A DNA stretch of 46,359 nucleotides from an uncultured Clostridia bacterium (GCA_946184295.1 CAMHEZ010000018.1:1-46359), one strand, 5' to 3'; counted from the first letter of the stretch, positions 7,221 to 16,119 are shown. Numbers and translations are program-made. Notes: generated from the letters alone by a model not told the origin.

Positions 7221-8660
7221 TCAATTATTCCGGTTGTTTTTCGTGTCCTGCTCGATGGCCTGAATGCTCTCGGTGAACCAGCTTTCGGTGTTGCCCTGAA
7301 TCGTTTCCGCCGCCGTGATGGGGTAGCTCGCCAGCGTCATGCCGTTGGCGGAGTACTGCATATAGCCCACCACATCGCCCTTCTGAATCGGCGCGAACAG
7401 GAATTTATCATAGACAAATTCCTTTTGTAGCGCGAACTTCTGCGTTTTCAGCACATTGAGCCTTGCGTCCGGCTCACAGCTGACTTTGACCGTCTTGCTG
7501 TCGCTGCCTACCACCAGCGGCGCAAAGCCCTTGAGGCTCGGGTCCACATCGACCTGTTCATACAGGCTCTTGGCGTATTCGTACATCGCCTTGTGGTCGC
7601 TCCAGCGGTTGGTGTTGTTGAGCGATACGCAGACCAGGCTCAGCCCTTCCTCGGTGGTGACGTGCGAGACAAGGCACTGCCCCGCCAGATTGGTCACGCC
7701 GGTCTTGATGCCGTCGCACCCGCTGTACCCCAAGCGCTGTCCTTCCATCAGGTAATTGTGGGTATACAGCTCGCGACCGCGCTTGGCAAATTCGCCGTAA
7801 TAAATCTTGCGTGCTTTGAACCCCACGATATCGCGGAAATCGGAATTTTTCATCGCTTCCCGCCCGAGCAGCGCCATATCGTAGGCGGTGGAGAAATGCG
7901 CCCCGTCCGAGAACTGGTCCAGACCCGACGGCGTGTCAAAATGCGTGTTGAGCATACCCAGATCGGCGGCACGCTCATTCATCATCGAGACAAAATTCGC
8001 GATACTGCCCCCCACCGCCACAGCGGCGGTGTTGGCGGCGTCGTTGCCGGAGTACATCATCATAGCGACGCACAGGTCGTACATGGTGATGGTGTCCCCC
8101 ACCTTGAGGCCGATTTTGGTGCCATCGAGCAGATCGAGGCAATCCTCCGTCACGGTAAAGGTGCGGCCGATATCGCCGCTTTCCAACGTCAGCAGACAGG
8201 TCATAATCTTAGTGGTACTCGCCATAGGCATCTGCGCGTTCTCGTTGAGCCCGTACAGAATCATACCCGTATCGCAGTCCATGACAATCGCGCCGCCCGC
8301 CGTGATCTTTGGCGTGCCGTCCTCATTGAACTGAGGCGCGGCGGTTTCGGCGGCCAGCTCGGCCTCTTTGGCATTTTCGTCAATTTCAGCGCGGGTCGTC
8401 GTGGTAGTCTGCTGCTCCGTAGACGAAGCGGTCGTGGTCGTGGTAGAAGCGGTATCCGGCATTGTCGCGGCCGTGGTGGTCGTGATCGTGGCGGTGCGCG
8501 CGTCATAGGCGGAATTGCCCTTGCCGGAAACCGGCGCGGTCGTGCCTTCCGCGATGACAGGCGGCGCCCAGACTGCCATCATCGCGGCAGCGGCGAGCAT
8601 CGCGGTGATTTTTCGATAAATTGTAGCTGCTTTTCCCTTCACTTGCATCTTGTCTGACAT
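7221..8660 (-). CDS. dacF: Serine-type D-Ala-D-Ala carboxypeptidase (DacF/PBP5-like)
   Basis: 479 residues from ATG at 8660. A signal peptide lies at about 14-38 (basic R-K followed by an Ala/Met-rich core ending V-I-A). Next comes a Thr-rich low-complexity linker (about 58-90), then the penicillin-binding fold with S-T-T-K at 148-151, S-G-N at 204-206 and K-T-G in G-I-K-T-G-V. A C-terminal PBP5-type domain completes it. The enzyme trims the terminal D-Ala from peptidoglycan stem peptides outside the membrane. The Thr linker between export signal and catalytic domain is longer than in typical DacF. It follows ytfJ and DUF2953, consistent with a sporulation-linked role. The start is moderately certain because the AGGG site is 13 bases away. 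Confidence 0.88.
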   Translation of the reverse strand: MSDKMQVKGKAATIYRKITAMLAAAAMMAVWAPPVIAEGTTAPVSGKGNSAYDARTATITTTTAATMPDTASTTTTTASSTEQQTTTTTRAEIDENAKEAELAAETAAPQFNEDGTPKITAGGAIVMDCDTGMILYGLNENAQMPMASTTKIMTCLLTLESGDIGRTFTVTEDCLDLLDGTKIGLKVGDTITMYDLCVAMMMYSGNDAANTAAVAVGGSIANFVSMMNERAADLGMLNTHFDTPSGLDQFSDGAHFSTAYDMALLGREAMKNSDFRDIVGFKARKIYYGEFAKRGRELYTHNYLMEGQRLGYSGCDGIKTGVTNLAGQCLVSHVTTEEGLSLVCVSLNNTNRWSDHKAMYEYAKSLYEQVDVDPSLKGFAPLVVGSDSKTVKVSCEPDARLNVLKTQKFALQKEFVYDKFLFAPIQKGDVVGYMQYSANGMTLASYPITAAETIQGNTESWFTESIQAIEQDTKNNRNN

Positions 8661-8789
8661 GTTTCTGATACCCTGCCCTTTCTGTAGAAGCTGTTCATCG
8701 GGATTGTTTCCTCTGCGTGTAGTGTTTGTCATCAGCGCGGGAATATGCCGCACGGGCGGCAGGGAATTTTCTGGCGGGCGGATAGGCGT

Positions 8790-9317
8790 TCAGTCTTCCT
8801 CCACCACTTCATCAAGGGTCAGCACTTCCGCCTTTTCGGCATTTTCCGAGACAATCACAGGCTCGTCCGGTTCCTGCGGCTGGGACGTATCCTTGCCGCC
8901 GCCCGCCAGCAGGTCGCTCACCTTGTCCACCAGGTTCGGAATCATGCCGACCGCCTTGTCAAGGGAGTTCATGTTGTTGTCGATTTGCAGCAGGCGGACA
9001 TTGCTGCCGTTTATCACCAGAAACGCCACCGGCTGAATGGTCACGCCCGCGCCGCCGCCGCCGCCGAAGCAGCGATGTCCCGACTTGCCGTCAAAATCGG
9101 AGCCGCCCGACGCGAAGCCGTAGGCCATCTTGGAGATGGGAATAATGGTGGTTTCGCCGGCAATGATGGGGTCGCCGATAATGGTGGAAACGTCCACCAT
9201 GTCCTTGATTTTAGAGAGTGTGACGTCCATCATACCCTTAATAGGGTGATTAGCGGCCTTTGTCTTGTCCTCGGCGGGAGCGGCGGTTTCGGCCGCTGTC
9301 TTTTTTTCTTCTGCCAT
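8790..9317 (-). CDS. ytfJ: Sporulation protein YtfJ (GerW family)
   Basis: 175 residues. An acidic Ala-rich N-terminus leads into the conserved GerW core: H-P-I-K-G-M-M, T-I-I-G-D-P-I, T-I-I-P-I-S-K-M and a Gly-rich G-G-G-G-G-A-G-V loop, followed by V-A-F-L-V-I. In bacilli the family is needed for normal spore germination. The tail past residue 120 is acidic and variable. It is nine bases downstream of the DUF2953 gene, a pairing that is common in endospore formers. A GTG nine bases upstream is an alternative start. Confidence 0.88.
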   Translation of the reverse strand: MAEEKKTAAETAAPAEDKTKAANHPIKGMMDVTLSKIKDMVDVSTIIGDPIIAGETTIIPISKMAYGFASGGSDFDGKSGHRCFGGGGGAGVTIQPVAFLVINGSNVRLLQIDNNMNSLDKAVGMIPNLVDKVSDLLAGGGKDTSQPQEPDEPVIVSENAEKAEVLTLDEVVEED

Positions 9318-9326
9318 ATGGTTCAC

Positions 9327-10160
9327 TCAGCCTTTCTTTTCATTTTGCTTTCGTTTGATGTAATATTTGATCTGTGAGATCAGGAAACGGAAAACCGCGC
9401 CCAGCAGATGGGCGAGTATCAAAATCGGATAGAGAACAAATACGCCGTCAAAGGCAATTTTGTTGCCGTCTCCCGCAAAATTCGGGGTAATCTCTATGTC
9501 CTGCCGGTAGCGGCGCGCGTGGGTCAGCAGAAACGACAGCGCCGGAAAAGCCGCGCTGCAAACCTCGCCGTATTTGATAGCGGTGTCCGCCGCGTCCTCG
9601 CCGCAGACCGCCGCCCGCAGCGTAAACCGATCAATCGCCACACCCCGGTAAATGCGCACCATGCCGCCGCCCAGCGCCTTGCCCAGATCGACAAAAAAGC
9701 CGATCGCGCCCCAGAAGCCGCGGTCCTCCCGCAGACTGCCGAACAGGCTCTGCTTTTTCTTGGGCTTTTTTTGCGGTTCGTCCTCATCAGGACGTTTCTT
9801 TTTGGGCTTGGGTTTGAAAAGCTTTCTTTTCAGATAAGCAATACCGCGCTTGCCATATCTTATGATGGCCGAAAAGAGGCGTTTTATCAGGCTGAAAATC
9901 CAGACAAAGAAGCCCAGAATATAGGTGAAAATCGTTTTGATCAGGCCGGGCTTTTTGGGTTCTGTTTCAGGTTCGGATTCCTCCGCGTTGAGGCTGGCGC
10001 TGTCAAAGGTATATTTGAAAAACAAATATTTGATGTTGACGATGACAGTTTCCTCATACAGCACGCCGAGATGCACGGGGATACACATAGCCAGCAGGAG
10101 CAGCAGCAGAACCGCCCCGATGATTTTCAGGAGAACGCCGATGATTTTTAACAGAATCAT
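9327..10160 (-). CDS. DUF2953 membrane protein
   Basis: 277 residues. One strong N-terminal transmembrane segment (about 7-29) precedes a long, very Lys/Pro-rich cytoplasmic-like middle region (about 110-140), and the C-terminal part keeps the DUF2953 signature around D-R-F-T-L-R-A-A-V and the repeated Tyr-containing strand I-E-I-T-P-N-F. The family neighbours ytfJ across clostridia and bacilli and is thought to work in sporulation, but its biochemical role is unknown. A second hydrophobic helix near residues 250-265 may touch the membrane. It is translated from ATG with AGGAGG close upstream. Confidence 0.8.
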   Translation of the reverse strand: MILLKIIGVLLKIIGAVLLLLLLAMCIPVHLGVLYEETVIVNIKYLFFKYTFDSASLNAEESEPETEPKKPGLIKTIFTYILGFFVWIFSLIKRLFSAIIRYGKRGIAYLKRKLFKPKPKKKRPDEDEPQKKPKKKQSLFGSLREDRGFWGAIGFFVDLGKALGGGMVRIYRGVAIDRFTLRAAVCGEDAADTAIKYGEVCSAAFPALSFLLTHARRYRQDIEITPNFAGDGNKIAFDGVFVLYPILILAHLLGAVFRFLISQIKYYIKRKQNEKKG

Positions 10161-10206
10161 GTGATAACGTCCTCCTTTCTGTGTGCGCCTTGGTTTGTTT
10201 CATATC

Positions 10207-10356
10207 TGGGTGCATTTCGCTGCGGTCAGCTTCGCCGACCTCTGAGGGCTAGCCCTCAGACACCCAGTGGTGGCGAGTGCCCTAGCTTTCGCTTGCGAAA
10301 GCTTACGCCCCTGCCAGGAGGCGCTCCGCCCCTTGGACTCCCACGCTTCGCTAATT
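10207..10356 (-). repeat. Dispersed hairpin repeat, copy R2
   Basis: Same element as R1, read on the minus strand from the scpB stop: AATTAGCGAAGCGTGGG, a C/G-rich hairpin, the shared 53-bp block with its perfect palindrome, then TGAGGGCTAGCCCTCA as a terminal hairpin. It separates scpB from DUF2953. Confidence 0.85.
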
Positions 10357-10935
10357 GTGCGTTTCTTCGGCTTTCAGGTTTTCTTCAATGGCTTCTTCCA
10401 CACTGATCTGCGCGTTCTCCACCGTTTCCGACGGCACCGTAGGCAGCTCGCCCATCGACTCCAGCCCGAAGCACCGCATGAAATTCGGACTGGTCGCGTA
10501 CTGCATCGGCCGCCCCGGCAAATCCAGCCGTCCGCGTTCCTCAATCAGTCCCCGCGCCAGCAGCGTATTGACCACGCCCGAACAGTCCACCCCGCGCACC
10601 CGTTCCACGAAGTTTTTCGTGACAGGCTCGTTATAGGCGATGACCGCCAATACTTCCATTGCGGCATTGGAAAGCGGCGCGTCCTTCTTCAAATCCAGCA
10701 GCGTGCGAATGATCGGCGCGTACTGGTCGCGAGTCGCCAATTGATACTGCCGCCCCAGCTTCACCACGCGCAGCGCGCTGCCGGTTTCCTCATAAAACTC
10801 ATTCAATTCGCTGCAAACGCCGTCGATGTTGTCCAGGCTCACACCCAGCACGCCCGCCATGCGCTCACAGCTCACGGGGTCGCCGCCCGCAAACAGCATG
10901 GCCTCTACGGTTGCTCTGAGTCCGCTTGCTTCCAA
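10351..10935 (-). CDS. scpB: Segregation and condensation protein B
   Basis: 194 residues from a TTG start with GGGGG five bases upstream, overlapping the end of scpA by 31 bases. The opening L-R-A-T-V-E-A-M-L-F-A-G-G-D-P-V and the middle winged-helix segment A-V-I-A-Y-N-E-P-V-T are diagnostic. ScpB dimers bind ScpA and Smc to form the chromosome-compacting condensin. The last residues (Glu-Thr-His-Asn) and the stop are made by the repeat R2 edge. Confidence 0.92.
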   Translation of the reverse strand: MEASGLRATVEAMLFAGGDPVSCERMAGVLGVSLDNIDGVCSELNEFYEETGSALRVVKLGRQYQLATRDQYAPIIRTLLDLKKDAPLSNAAMEVLAVIAYNEPVTKNFVERVRGVDCSGVVNTLLARGLIEERGRLDLPGRPMQYATSPNFMRCFGLESMGELPTVPSETVENAQISVEEAIEENLKAEETHN

Positions 10936-11636
10936 TTGCGTCCCCCACTCTCGTTAATTGTCATGATCTCGTTGTCGTCAATGTTGACCTTGCGGTTGCG
11001 TATCAAATCTAATACCGCCAGAAAGGTGGCAATCAGCTCACTGCGGGACTCCGCCTGTTCAAACAGCGACGAAAAGCGCAGCCGCTTGGATTTGTAAATA
11101 CTTTTGAGCACAAAGCCGATGCGCTCCGTCACCGAGACAATCTTCTTGCCCACAATGGCGCGGAAGTTCTCCTTCGACGGCGGTTTGCGGCGCATACCGC
11201 GCCCCACGGCGTTGATATACGCTTTCAGCAGCTCGTCCGAGGAATGGGTGCGGCTGTAGGTCATATCGTGCGATATCTTCATCTCGCGGCGGGTGAAGCC
11301 GTCAAAGCTCGCCTGTTCCGCGAGCTTCCCCGCCATCTGCTTGCAGAGCTGGTACTCGATCAGCTCGCCGCTGAGTTCCTTTTTGAGTTCCTCGGCTTCT
11401 TCCTTGCGCGGCAGGAGCATGGCAGTCTTGATATACACCAATCGCGAGGCCATCGTGAGAAATTCGCTGGAGACGTCCATATTTTCCAGCCGCATCATGT
11501 CGATGTGCGCCATATACTGCTCCAGCAGCTCCGCCACGGGGATATCGTAAATATTGAGCTTGTTTTTGGAAATCAGAAAGAGCAGCAGGTCGAGCGGCCC
11601 TTCAAAGACCTCCAGCTTATAGGATATTTTTTCCAT
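10905..11636 (-). CDS. scpA: Segregation and condensation protein A (kleisin)
   Basis: 243 residues beginning with the family hallmark Y-K-L-E-V-F-E-G-P-L-D-L-L-L and I-Y-D-I-P-V. A charged middle part and a C-terminal winged helix near L-I-A-T-F-L-A-V-L-D-L follow. It bridges the Smc heads and recruits ScpB. The gene follows an M50 protease by five bases and overlaps scpB, so they form one transcript. Confidence 0.93.
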   Translation of the reverse strand: MEKISYKLEVFEGPLDLLLFLISKNKLNIYDIPVAELLEQYMAHIDMMRLENMDVSSEFLTMASRLVYIKTAMLLPRKEEAEELKKELSGELIEYQLCKQMAGKLAEQASFDGFTRREMKISHDMTYSRTHSSDELLKAYINAVGRGMRRKPPSKENFRAIVGKKIVSVTERIGFVLKSIYKSKRLRFSSLFEQAESRSELIATFLAVLDLIRNRKVNIDDNEIMTINESGGRNWKQADSEQP

Positions 11637-11641
11637 CGCGC

Positions 11642-12376
11642 TCAGACACCCATCAGCAGGGAGATCACCGATTGGGAAATACGCAGCCCCAGCGCGTCAA
11701 ACAGACTGTCCACACCGCTGAACAGGCCGTAGAACAGGCTGTACTGCACCGCCGACAGCGGCCCGCTCAGCAGGTTGATGAAGGCATAGAAAATCACGAT
11801 ATACACAATCGGATTGATTTTGTGCAGGAAGTTTTCGATGTTATACATAATCTTGTCCGGCATGATCCAATTGAGAATCTTCGAGCCGTCCAGCGGCATG
11901 ATGGGCAGCAGGTTAAACACCGCCAGACCGATATTGAGAATGACAATCCGCAGCATGACAAAGGTGAAGCTCTCATAAAAAGCCTCATTCATCTCAAAGC
12001 ACAGCCCGCCGCGATAAATCAGCATGCCCAGCACGGCCATGATGAGGTTTGAGAGCGGTCCCGCAAACGCCACCAGCGCCATATACCCCTGCCGGCGCTT
12101 CTGGTTGTTGAAACGGACAGGATTGACCGGCACCGGCTCCGCCCAGCCGAAACCGAAGAAGAACATAAACAGTGCGCCGTATAAGTTCAGATGCGCCATC
12201 GGATTGAGTGTCAGACGACCGGCACGTTCAGCGGTATCGTCGCCCAAGACTTTTGCCATCAGACCATGTGCACACTCGTGCACCGGCATGATAAAGAACA
12301 GCATCAGACACATCGTCAGCAAATAGAGCAGTATCTGCTGCAAATCGCCGCTTGTGAGTACTCTGAAAAAACCCAT
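11642..12376 (-). CDS. Site-2 protease family (M50) membrane metalloprotease
   Basis: 244 residues, highly hydrophobic. The zinc motif H-E-C-A-H is at 33-37 inside a membrane segment, and the third ligand lies in N-L-L-P-I-M-P-L-D-G near the middle. These are hallmarks of small M50/Rip-type intramembrane proteases without a PDZ domain. About five to six membrane segments can be seen. Small proteases of this type sit beside scpAB in many Firmicutes; the substrate is unknown. A strong promoter lies upstream. Confidence 0.88.
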   Translation of the reverse strand: MGFFRVLTSGDLQQILLYLLTMCLMLFFIMPVHECAHGLMAKVLGDDTAERAGRLTLNPMAHLNLYGALFMFFFGFGWAEPVPVNPVRFNNQKRRQGYMALVAFAGPLSNLIMAVLGMLIYRGGLCFEMNEAFYESFTFVMLRIVILNIGLAVFNLLPIMPLDGSKILNWIMPDKIMYNIENFLHKINPIVYIVIFYAFINLLSGPLSAVQYSLFYGLFSGVDSLFDALGLRISQSVISLLMGV

Positions 12377-12444
12377 ACCAACATACCTTTCTTATACTGA
12401 AATCAAAATAAGGGCAAACTCCCCATTAAAATAAGTATTACCTG

Positions 12445-12473
12445 ATTATAGCCGATTTCCAAGCAAAATGCAA
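12445..12473 (-). promoter_or_regulatory. Promoter of the M50-scpAB operon
   Basis: TTGCAT (12468-12473), 17-base spacer, TATAAT (12445-12450) on the minus strand, about 70 bases before the protease ATG. The rest of the 12377-12690 spacer is AT-rich and shows no gene. Confidence 0.75.
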
Positions 12474-12691
12474 GCACTATATGATGAAGAATTGCAAATT
12501 TCCCGTGAAATCGCAGAATCAGGCCGTTATCATTCCTTTCTCGGCCGAATAAGTTTCTAATTGATATTTTTTATTCTAAAATTGAGATTAAATGTTTTTC
12601 TGAAAATAAAAATATAAAGTATCGATTTAATACTAATCTCAGGATTTTCCATGAAGATTATGAATAATATGTATATTTATCCATCTAAATA

Positions 12692-12720
12692 TTGACAGAA
12701 AGAGAAAACTATGATAAAAT
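12692..12720 (+). promoter_or_regulatory. Promoter upstream of the AEC transporter leader
   Basis: Consensus TTGACA (12692-12697), 17-base spacer and TAAAAT (12715-12720). It is followed by a roughly 175-base leader before the transporter start. Confidence 0.78.
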
Positions 12721-12733
12721 TTTCAGCGAGAGA

Positions 12734-12850
12734 ATGTGTAAAAGCACCACTTTACCCGTTCTTTTGTTCAGCAGAACATATGCCGTTGGGGCGTGTGTTC
12801 TGCTGTTCTTTATTTTGTCTTGCATTTCATGGGTCTGCATGATAAAATAA
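12734..12850 (+). CDS. Possible 38-residue membrane micropeptide in the leader
   Basis: An ATG directly after GAGAGA opens a frame MCKSTTLPVLLF... ending at TAA. The C-terminal two-thirds is hydrophobic with several cysteines, like a single membrane segment. The ribosome site is poor and too close, and the frame runs through the leader hairpin, so it may be a by-product of that structure rather than a gene. Confidence 0.25.
   Translation: MCKSTTLPVLLFSRTYAVGACVLLFFILSCISWVCMIK
12769..12815 (+). terminator. Leader hairpin, attenuator-like
   Basis: A perfect 10-bp stem (cagcagaaca 12769-12778, tgttctgctg 12796-12805) is followed by TTCTTTATTTTG. It lies between promoter and transporter and could terminate early or define a short RNA. 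Confidence 0.55.
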
Positions 12851-12902
12851 TAACAAACATCACACACACATAAAACACATGTTTTGGGAGGCGCTATACG
12901 GT

Positions 12903-13841
12903 ATGAATTGGGACAGTTTTATTCATCTGGCGGAGCTACAGGGCATGCTGCTGCTCCTGCTGGTCATCGGACTGGTGATGCGCAAAACAGGTACCATCAC
13001 CGACGCCGGAAAAAAAAGCCTGACCGATCTGATTATCAACATGATTTTGCCCTGCAATATCATATACTCTTTTATGATTGATTTTTCCTATCAGATCTTC
13101 ATCAGCTGCGGCGTGGTGCTGCTGATTTCGGTGCTGATACAACTGATGTGTACCACCATCAGCCGCTTTTGCTACAACAAGGTCGGCGACGGCAAAAAGG
13201 AAGTGCTGCAATACGCGACAGTTTGCTCCAATGCCGGCTTCATGGGCAATCCGATTGCCGAATCCGTATTCGGCTCACTCGGGCTGCTCTATGCCTCCAT
13301 TTACCTGATTCCGCTGCGCATTGTCATGTGGTCGGCGGGCGTTTCCTACTTCACCAACGCCTCCGACAAAAAGACCGTCATCAAAAAGGTCGCCACCCAC
13401 CCCTGCATTATCGCGGTATTCGTCGGACTGTTCCTGATGATAACCCAAATCAAGCTGCCCGGTTTCCTGACCCAGACCATTGCCAAGGTCGGCGGCTGCA
13501 CTACCGCCATGTCGATGTTTATGATTGGCGCGATTCTCGCGGAGGTCAATTTCAAGACCATCGTGAGCAAAATCACCATGCTGTATACGGGGCTGCGGCT
13601 GGTGCTGATTCCGCTGGCGGTCTATCTGGGGTGCATGCTCTTTCATGTGGAGCCGCTGCTGATGGGCGTTTCCACTGTTCTGGCGGGAATGCCCGCCGGT
13701 ACCACCACCGTGATTCTGGCCACGAAGTACGGCGGCGACGAGCATTTCGCCACCAAATGCGTCGTACTGAGCACCGTGCTGTCGCTGGTCACCATTCCGG
13801 TCTGGTGTACGGTGGTAATGATGTCGGGCATTGCCGGTTGA
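12903..13841 (+). CDS. AEC family transporter (auxin efflux carrier-like)
   Basis: 312 residues from the ATG that follows GGGAGG at 12886-12891; an ATG 24 bases upstream lacks a ribosome site. Ten hydrophobic segments are apparent, with the family motifs L-P-C-N-I-I-Y near the first third, S-N-A-G-F-M-G-N-P in the middle and a late A-G-M-P-A-G-T-T-T. Bacterial members export or take up organic acids such as malate or malonate. It stands alone on the plus strand. Its leader with a terminator-like hairpin suggests attenuation. The substrate cannot be told. Confidence 0.88.
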   Translation: MNWDSFIHLAELQGMLLLLLVIGLVMRKTGTITDAGKKSLTDLIINMILPCNIIYSFMIDFSYQIFISCGVVLLISVLIQLMCTTISRFCYNKVGDGKKEVLQYATVCSNAGFMGNPIAESVFGSLGLLYASIYLIPLRIVMWSAGVSYFTNASDKKTVIKKVATHPCIIAVFVGLFLMITQIKLPGFLTQTIAKVGGCTTAMSMFMIGAILAEVNFKTIVSKITMLYTGLRLVLIPLAVYLGCMLFHVEPLLMGVSTVLAGMPAGTTTVILATKYGGDEHFATKCVVLSTVLSLVTIPVWCTVVMMSGIAG

Positions 13842-13852
13842 TAGACTGTTTT

Positions 13853-13887
13853 CACAATAATTGACCGCTTTTTTTGGTCAATTGTGT
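13853..13887. terminator. Inverted repeat after the transporter gene
   Basis: A stem of attgacc/ggtcaat with an outer cacaa/ttgtg encloses a loop rich in T. The T run is in the loop rather than after the stem, so it is an atypical terminator. Confidence 0.4.
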
Positions 13888-13898
13888 GATTTCTACAA

Positions 13899-13927
13899 TT
13901 GACAATTTTTCAACTTTATGATTTAAT
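13899..13927 (+). promoter_or_regulatory. Promoter of the glmS transcript
   Basis: TTGACA (13899-13904), 17-base spacer, TTTAAT (13922-13927). It places the start of transcription about 100 bases ahead of the ribozyme cleavage site. Confidence 0.7.
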
Positions 13928-14032
13928 AAATGTTACACTGGTTTTGGCATATATATGATGTTGTTGACCGGTGAAGTGATGCCGTTCGCGGGTAAGAGCG
14001 GCCAACGTGTACCCGCGTCGTGCATGGTAAGA

Positions 14033-14182
14033 CAAAAGCGCCTGAACCACTTATGAAATGATTCATAAAGGGTTGACGAGGGTGGAAGTTAATCGAAATA
14101 TTCGGCGGATGCTTCCCGGCTTGGCAGAGAAGCTGCATATCGGCACACAAATCCCGCGAGCAATCGCGGGGACAAAACGTGT
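14033..14182 (+). ncRNA. glmS glucosamine-6-phosphate-activated ribozyme
   Basis: The core matches the glmS class: A|GCGCC with cleavage expected between 14037 and 14038, a P2-like hairpin TTATGAA/TTCATAA, GGTTGACGAGGGTGG at 14072-14086, TTCGGCGGATGCTTCCCGG at 14101-14119, and a final CCCGCGA/TCGCGGG hairpin. When glucosamine-6-phosphate accumulates it self-cleaves the mRNA, and glmS expression falls. It lies directly before the glmS start. Confidence 0.95.
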
Positions 14183-14214
14183 TGATACTCTGTGATTCAA
14201 TGGAGGTACATTTT

Positions 14215-16026
14215 ATGTGTGGTATCGTAGGATACATTGGCGACAAAAATTCCACGGAAATTCTCATCGACGGTCTGAAAAAGCTGGAGTACAGAGGCTA
14301 TGACTCCGCAGGCGTCGCGGTGTTCGGTCAGGACGGCGTGAATGTCGTCAAGGCCAAGGGCCGTATCAAAAATCTGGAAGATAAAATCGGCGAGAACGTG
14401 CCGCAGGGCGTCTGCGGTATCGGTCACACCCGCTGGGCAACACACGGCGCGCCCTCCGACGTGAACAGCCATCCCCACAGAAGCGGCAAGGTCACGCTGG
14501 TTCACAACGGCATTATCGAAAATTACTCCGAGCTGCGCGAGGAAATGCGCACCGAGGGCCGCGTGTTCGTCTCCGAAACCGACACCGAGGTCGCGGCACA
14601 GCTCATCGACAAGTGCTACAGCAGCGATCCGATTGCCGCCATCTACGACGCGGTCGCCCAGATTCGCGGCTCCTATGCGTTCGGCATTCTCTTTGACGAT
14701 CACCCCGATGTGCTGTATGCCATTCGCAAGGACAGCCCGCTGATCGTCGGTATCGGTGAGGGTGAGAACTACATTGCCTCCGATATCCCCGCCATTCTCA
14801 GCCGGACCAATCAATATTATCTGCTCGAGGAAAACGAGCTGGCCATCATCACCGCCGGTTCCATCGAGATTCTCGACCGTGACAAGGCACCCATTCAGAA
14901 GGAAATCTTCAAGGCGACATGGGATGTTTCGGCGGCCGAAAAGGGCGGCTATGACCATTTCATGCTCAAGGAAATCAACGAGCAGCCCAAGGTGCTGGCG
15001 GACACCATTCTGCCCCGCCTCAAGAACGGCGCGAAGCACATCTTCGCCGAAGAAATGGCCGATATCTCCAAAATCAAGCGTCTGCACGTGGTGGCTTGCG
15101 GCAGTGCGCTTCACGCTGGCATGGTCGGCAAGCACATGATTGAAAAAATTGCTAAGGTGCCGGTGATGACCGAGGTCGCGTCGGAGTTCCGCTATTCTTC
15201 GCTGCTCTTTGAAGAGGGCGATGCAGTTGTCGTGATTTCTCAGAGCGGCGAGACAGCCGACACGCTGGCGGCGCTTCGCATCGCCAAGAAGAGAGGCATT
15301 CCCACCATTGCGATTGTCAATGTAGTGGGTTCCACCATCGCCAGAGAAGCCGACATCGTGCTTTATACATGGGCGGGTCCCGAAATCGCCGTTGCTACGA
15401 CCAAGGCATACACCTGTCAGGTGGCAGTCATGCTCCTGATGGCGCTGCGGTTCGCGGGCGAGCGCGGCACGGTTTCCGACTCAGAGCTGGATCGTTATGC
15501 CGACCTGCTGAAACAGATTCCCGACGTAGTCGCGGGGCAGCTCGAAAATATCAAGGTTTATGAGGAGATGTCGCAGCACTACAAGGACTGTGAAGACCTC
15601 TTCTTCATCGGACGCGGCTATGACGCGGCGCTCTGCTGGGAGGCTTCGATCAAACTCAAGGAAATCTCCTACATTCACTCGGAGGCTTACGCGGCGGGCG
15701 AGTTGAAGCACGGCACCATTTCGCTGATCGAGCCGGGTATGCCGGTGGTAGCGATTGCTTCGGGCGACCAGCTTTTTGAAAAGACCGTGAGCAACGTCAA
15801 GGAAGTCAAGGCGCGCGGCGCGCGGGTCATTCTGCTTTGCAAGGAAGGCGCAAACGTGGACAGCACCGTTTACGACGACCTGATTTCGATTCCCGCAGTG
15901 GACGAATTTATCCGTCCCATCGCGGCGATCGTACCGCTCCAGATTTTCGCCTATTATACGGCAGTCGCACGCGGCTGTGACGTCGATAAACCGAGAAATC
16001 TCGCCAAGTCGGTCACAGTGGAATAA
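14215..16026 (+). CDS. glmS: Glutamine-fructose-6-phosphate aminotransferase (isomerizing)
   Basis: 603 residues from ATG with GGAGG eight bases upstream. The N-terminal Ntn glutaminase starts M-C-G-I-V-G-Y, so Cys2 becomes the nucleophile, and H-T-R-W-A-T-H-G follows. Two SIS sugar-isomerase domains occupy about 285-420 and 455-590, with S-Q-S-G-E-T-A-D in the first. The C-terminus ends K-P-R-N-L-A-K-S-V-T-V-E, the family signature. It makes glucosamine-6-phosphate for peptidoglycan. Feedback is through the ribozyme in its own leader. Single-gene transcript, closed by a strong terminator. Confidence 0.97.
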   Translation: MCGIVGYIGDKNSTEILIDGLKKLEYRGYDSAGVAVFGQDGVNVVKAKGRIKNLEDKIGENVPQGVCGIGHTRWATHGAPSDVNSHPHRSGKVTLVHNGIIENYSELREEMRTEGRVFVSETDTEVAAQLIDKCYSSDPIAAIYDAVAQIRGSYAFGILFDDHPDVLYAIRKDSPLIVGIGEGENYIASDIPAILSRTNQYYLLEENELAIITAGSIEILDRDKAPIQKEIFKATWDVSAAEKGGYDHFMLKEINEQPKVLADTILPRLKNGAKHIFAEEMADISKIKRLHVVACGSALHAGMVGKHMIEKIAKVPVMTEVASEFRYSSLLFEEGDAVVVISQSGETADTLAALRIAKKRGIPTIAIVNVVGSTIAREADIVLYTWAGPEIAVATTKAYTCQVAVMLLMALRFAGERGTVSDSELDRYADLLKQIPDVVAGQLENIKVYEEMSQHYKDCEDLFFIGRGYDAALCWEASIKLKEISYIHSEAYAAGELKHGTISLIEPGMPVVAIASGDQLFEKTVSNVKEVKARGARVILLCKEGANVDSTVYDDLISIPAVDEFIRPIAAIVPLQIFAYYTAVARGCDVDKPRNLAKSVTVE

Positions 16027-16055
16027 TTTGGAAATTTAATCGTTTAGCATTGATA

Positions 16056-16100
16056 TCACGTCGGCATGAGGAAAGGATTCCTTGTGCCGACGTTTTTTTG
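16056..16100 (+). terminator. Rho-independent terminator of glmS
   Basis: Nine-bp stem acgtcggca (16058-16066) / tgccgacgt (16085-16093) followed by seven T. Confidence 0.9.
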
Positions 16101-16119
16101 GTTTTATCTCATAAAGCGC

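Noticed and set aside
12377-12690. tRNA or small RNA in the AT-rich spacer
   Set aside because: No cloverleaf, no conserved loop motifs and no terminator before the promoter at 12692.
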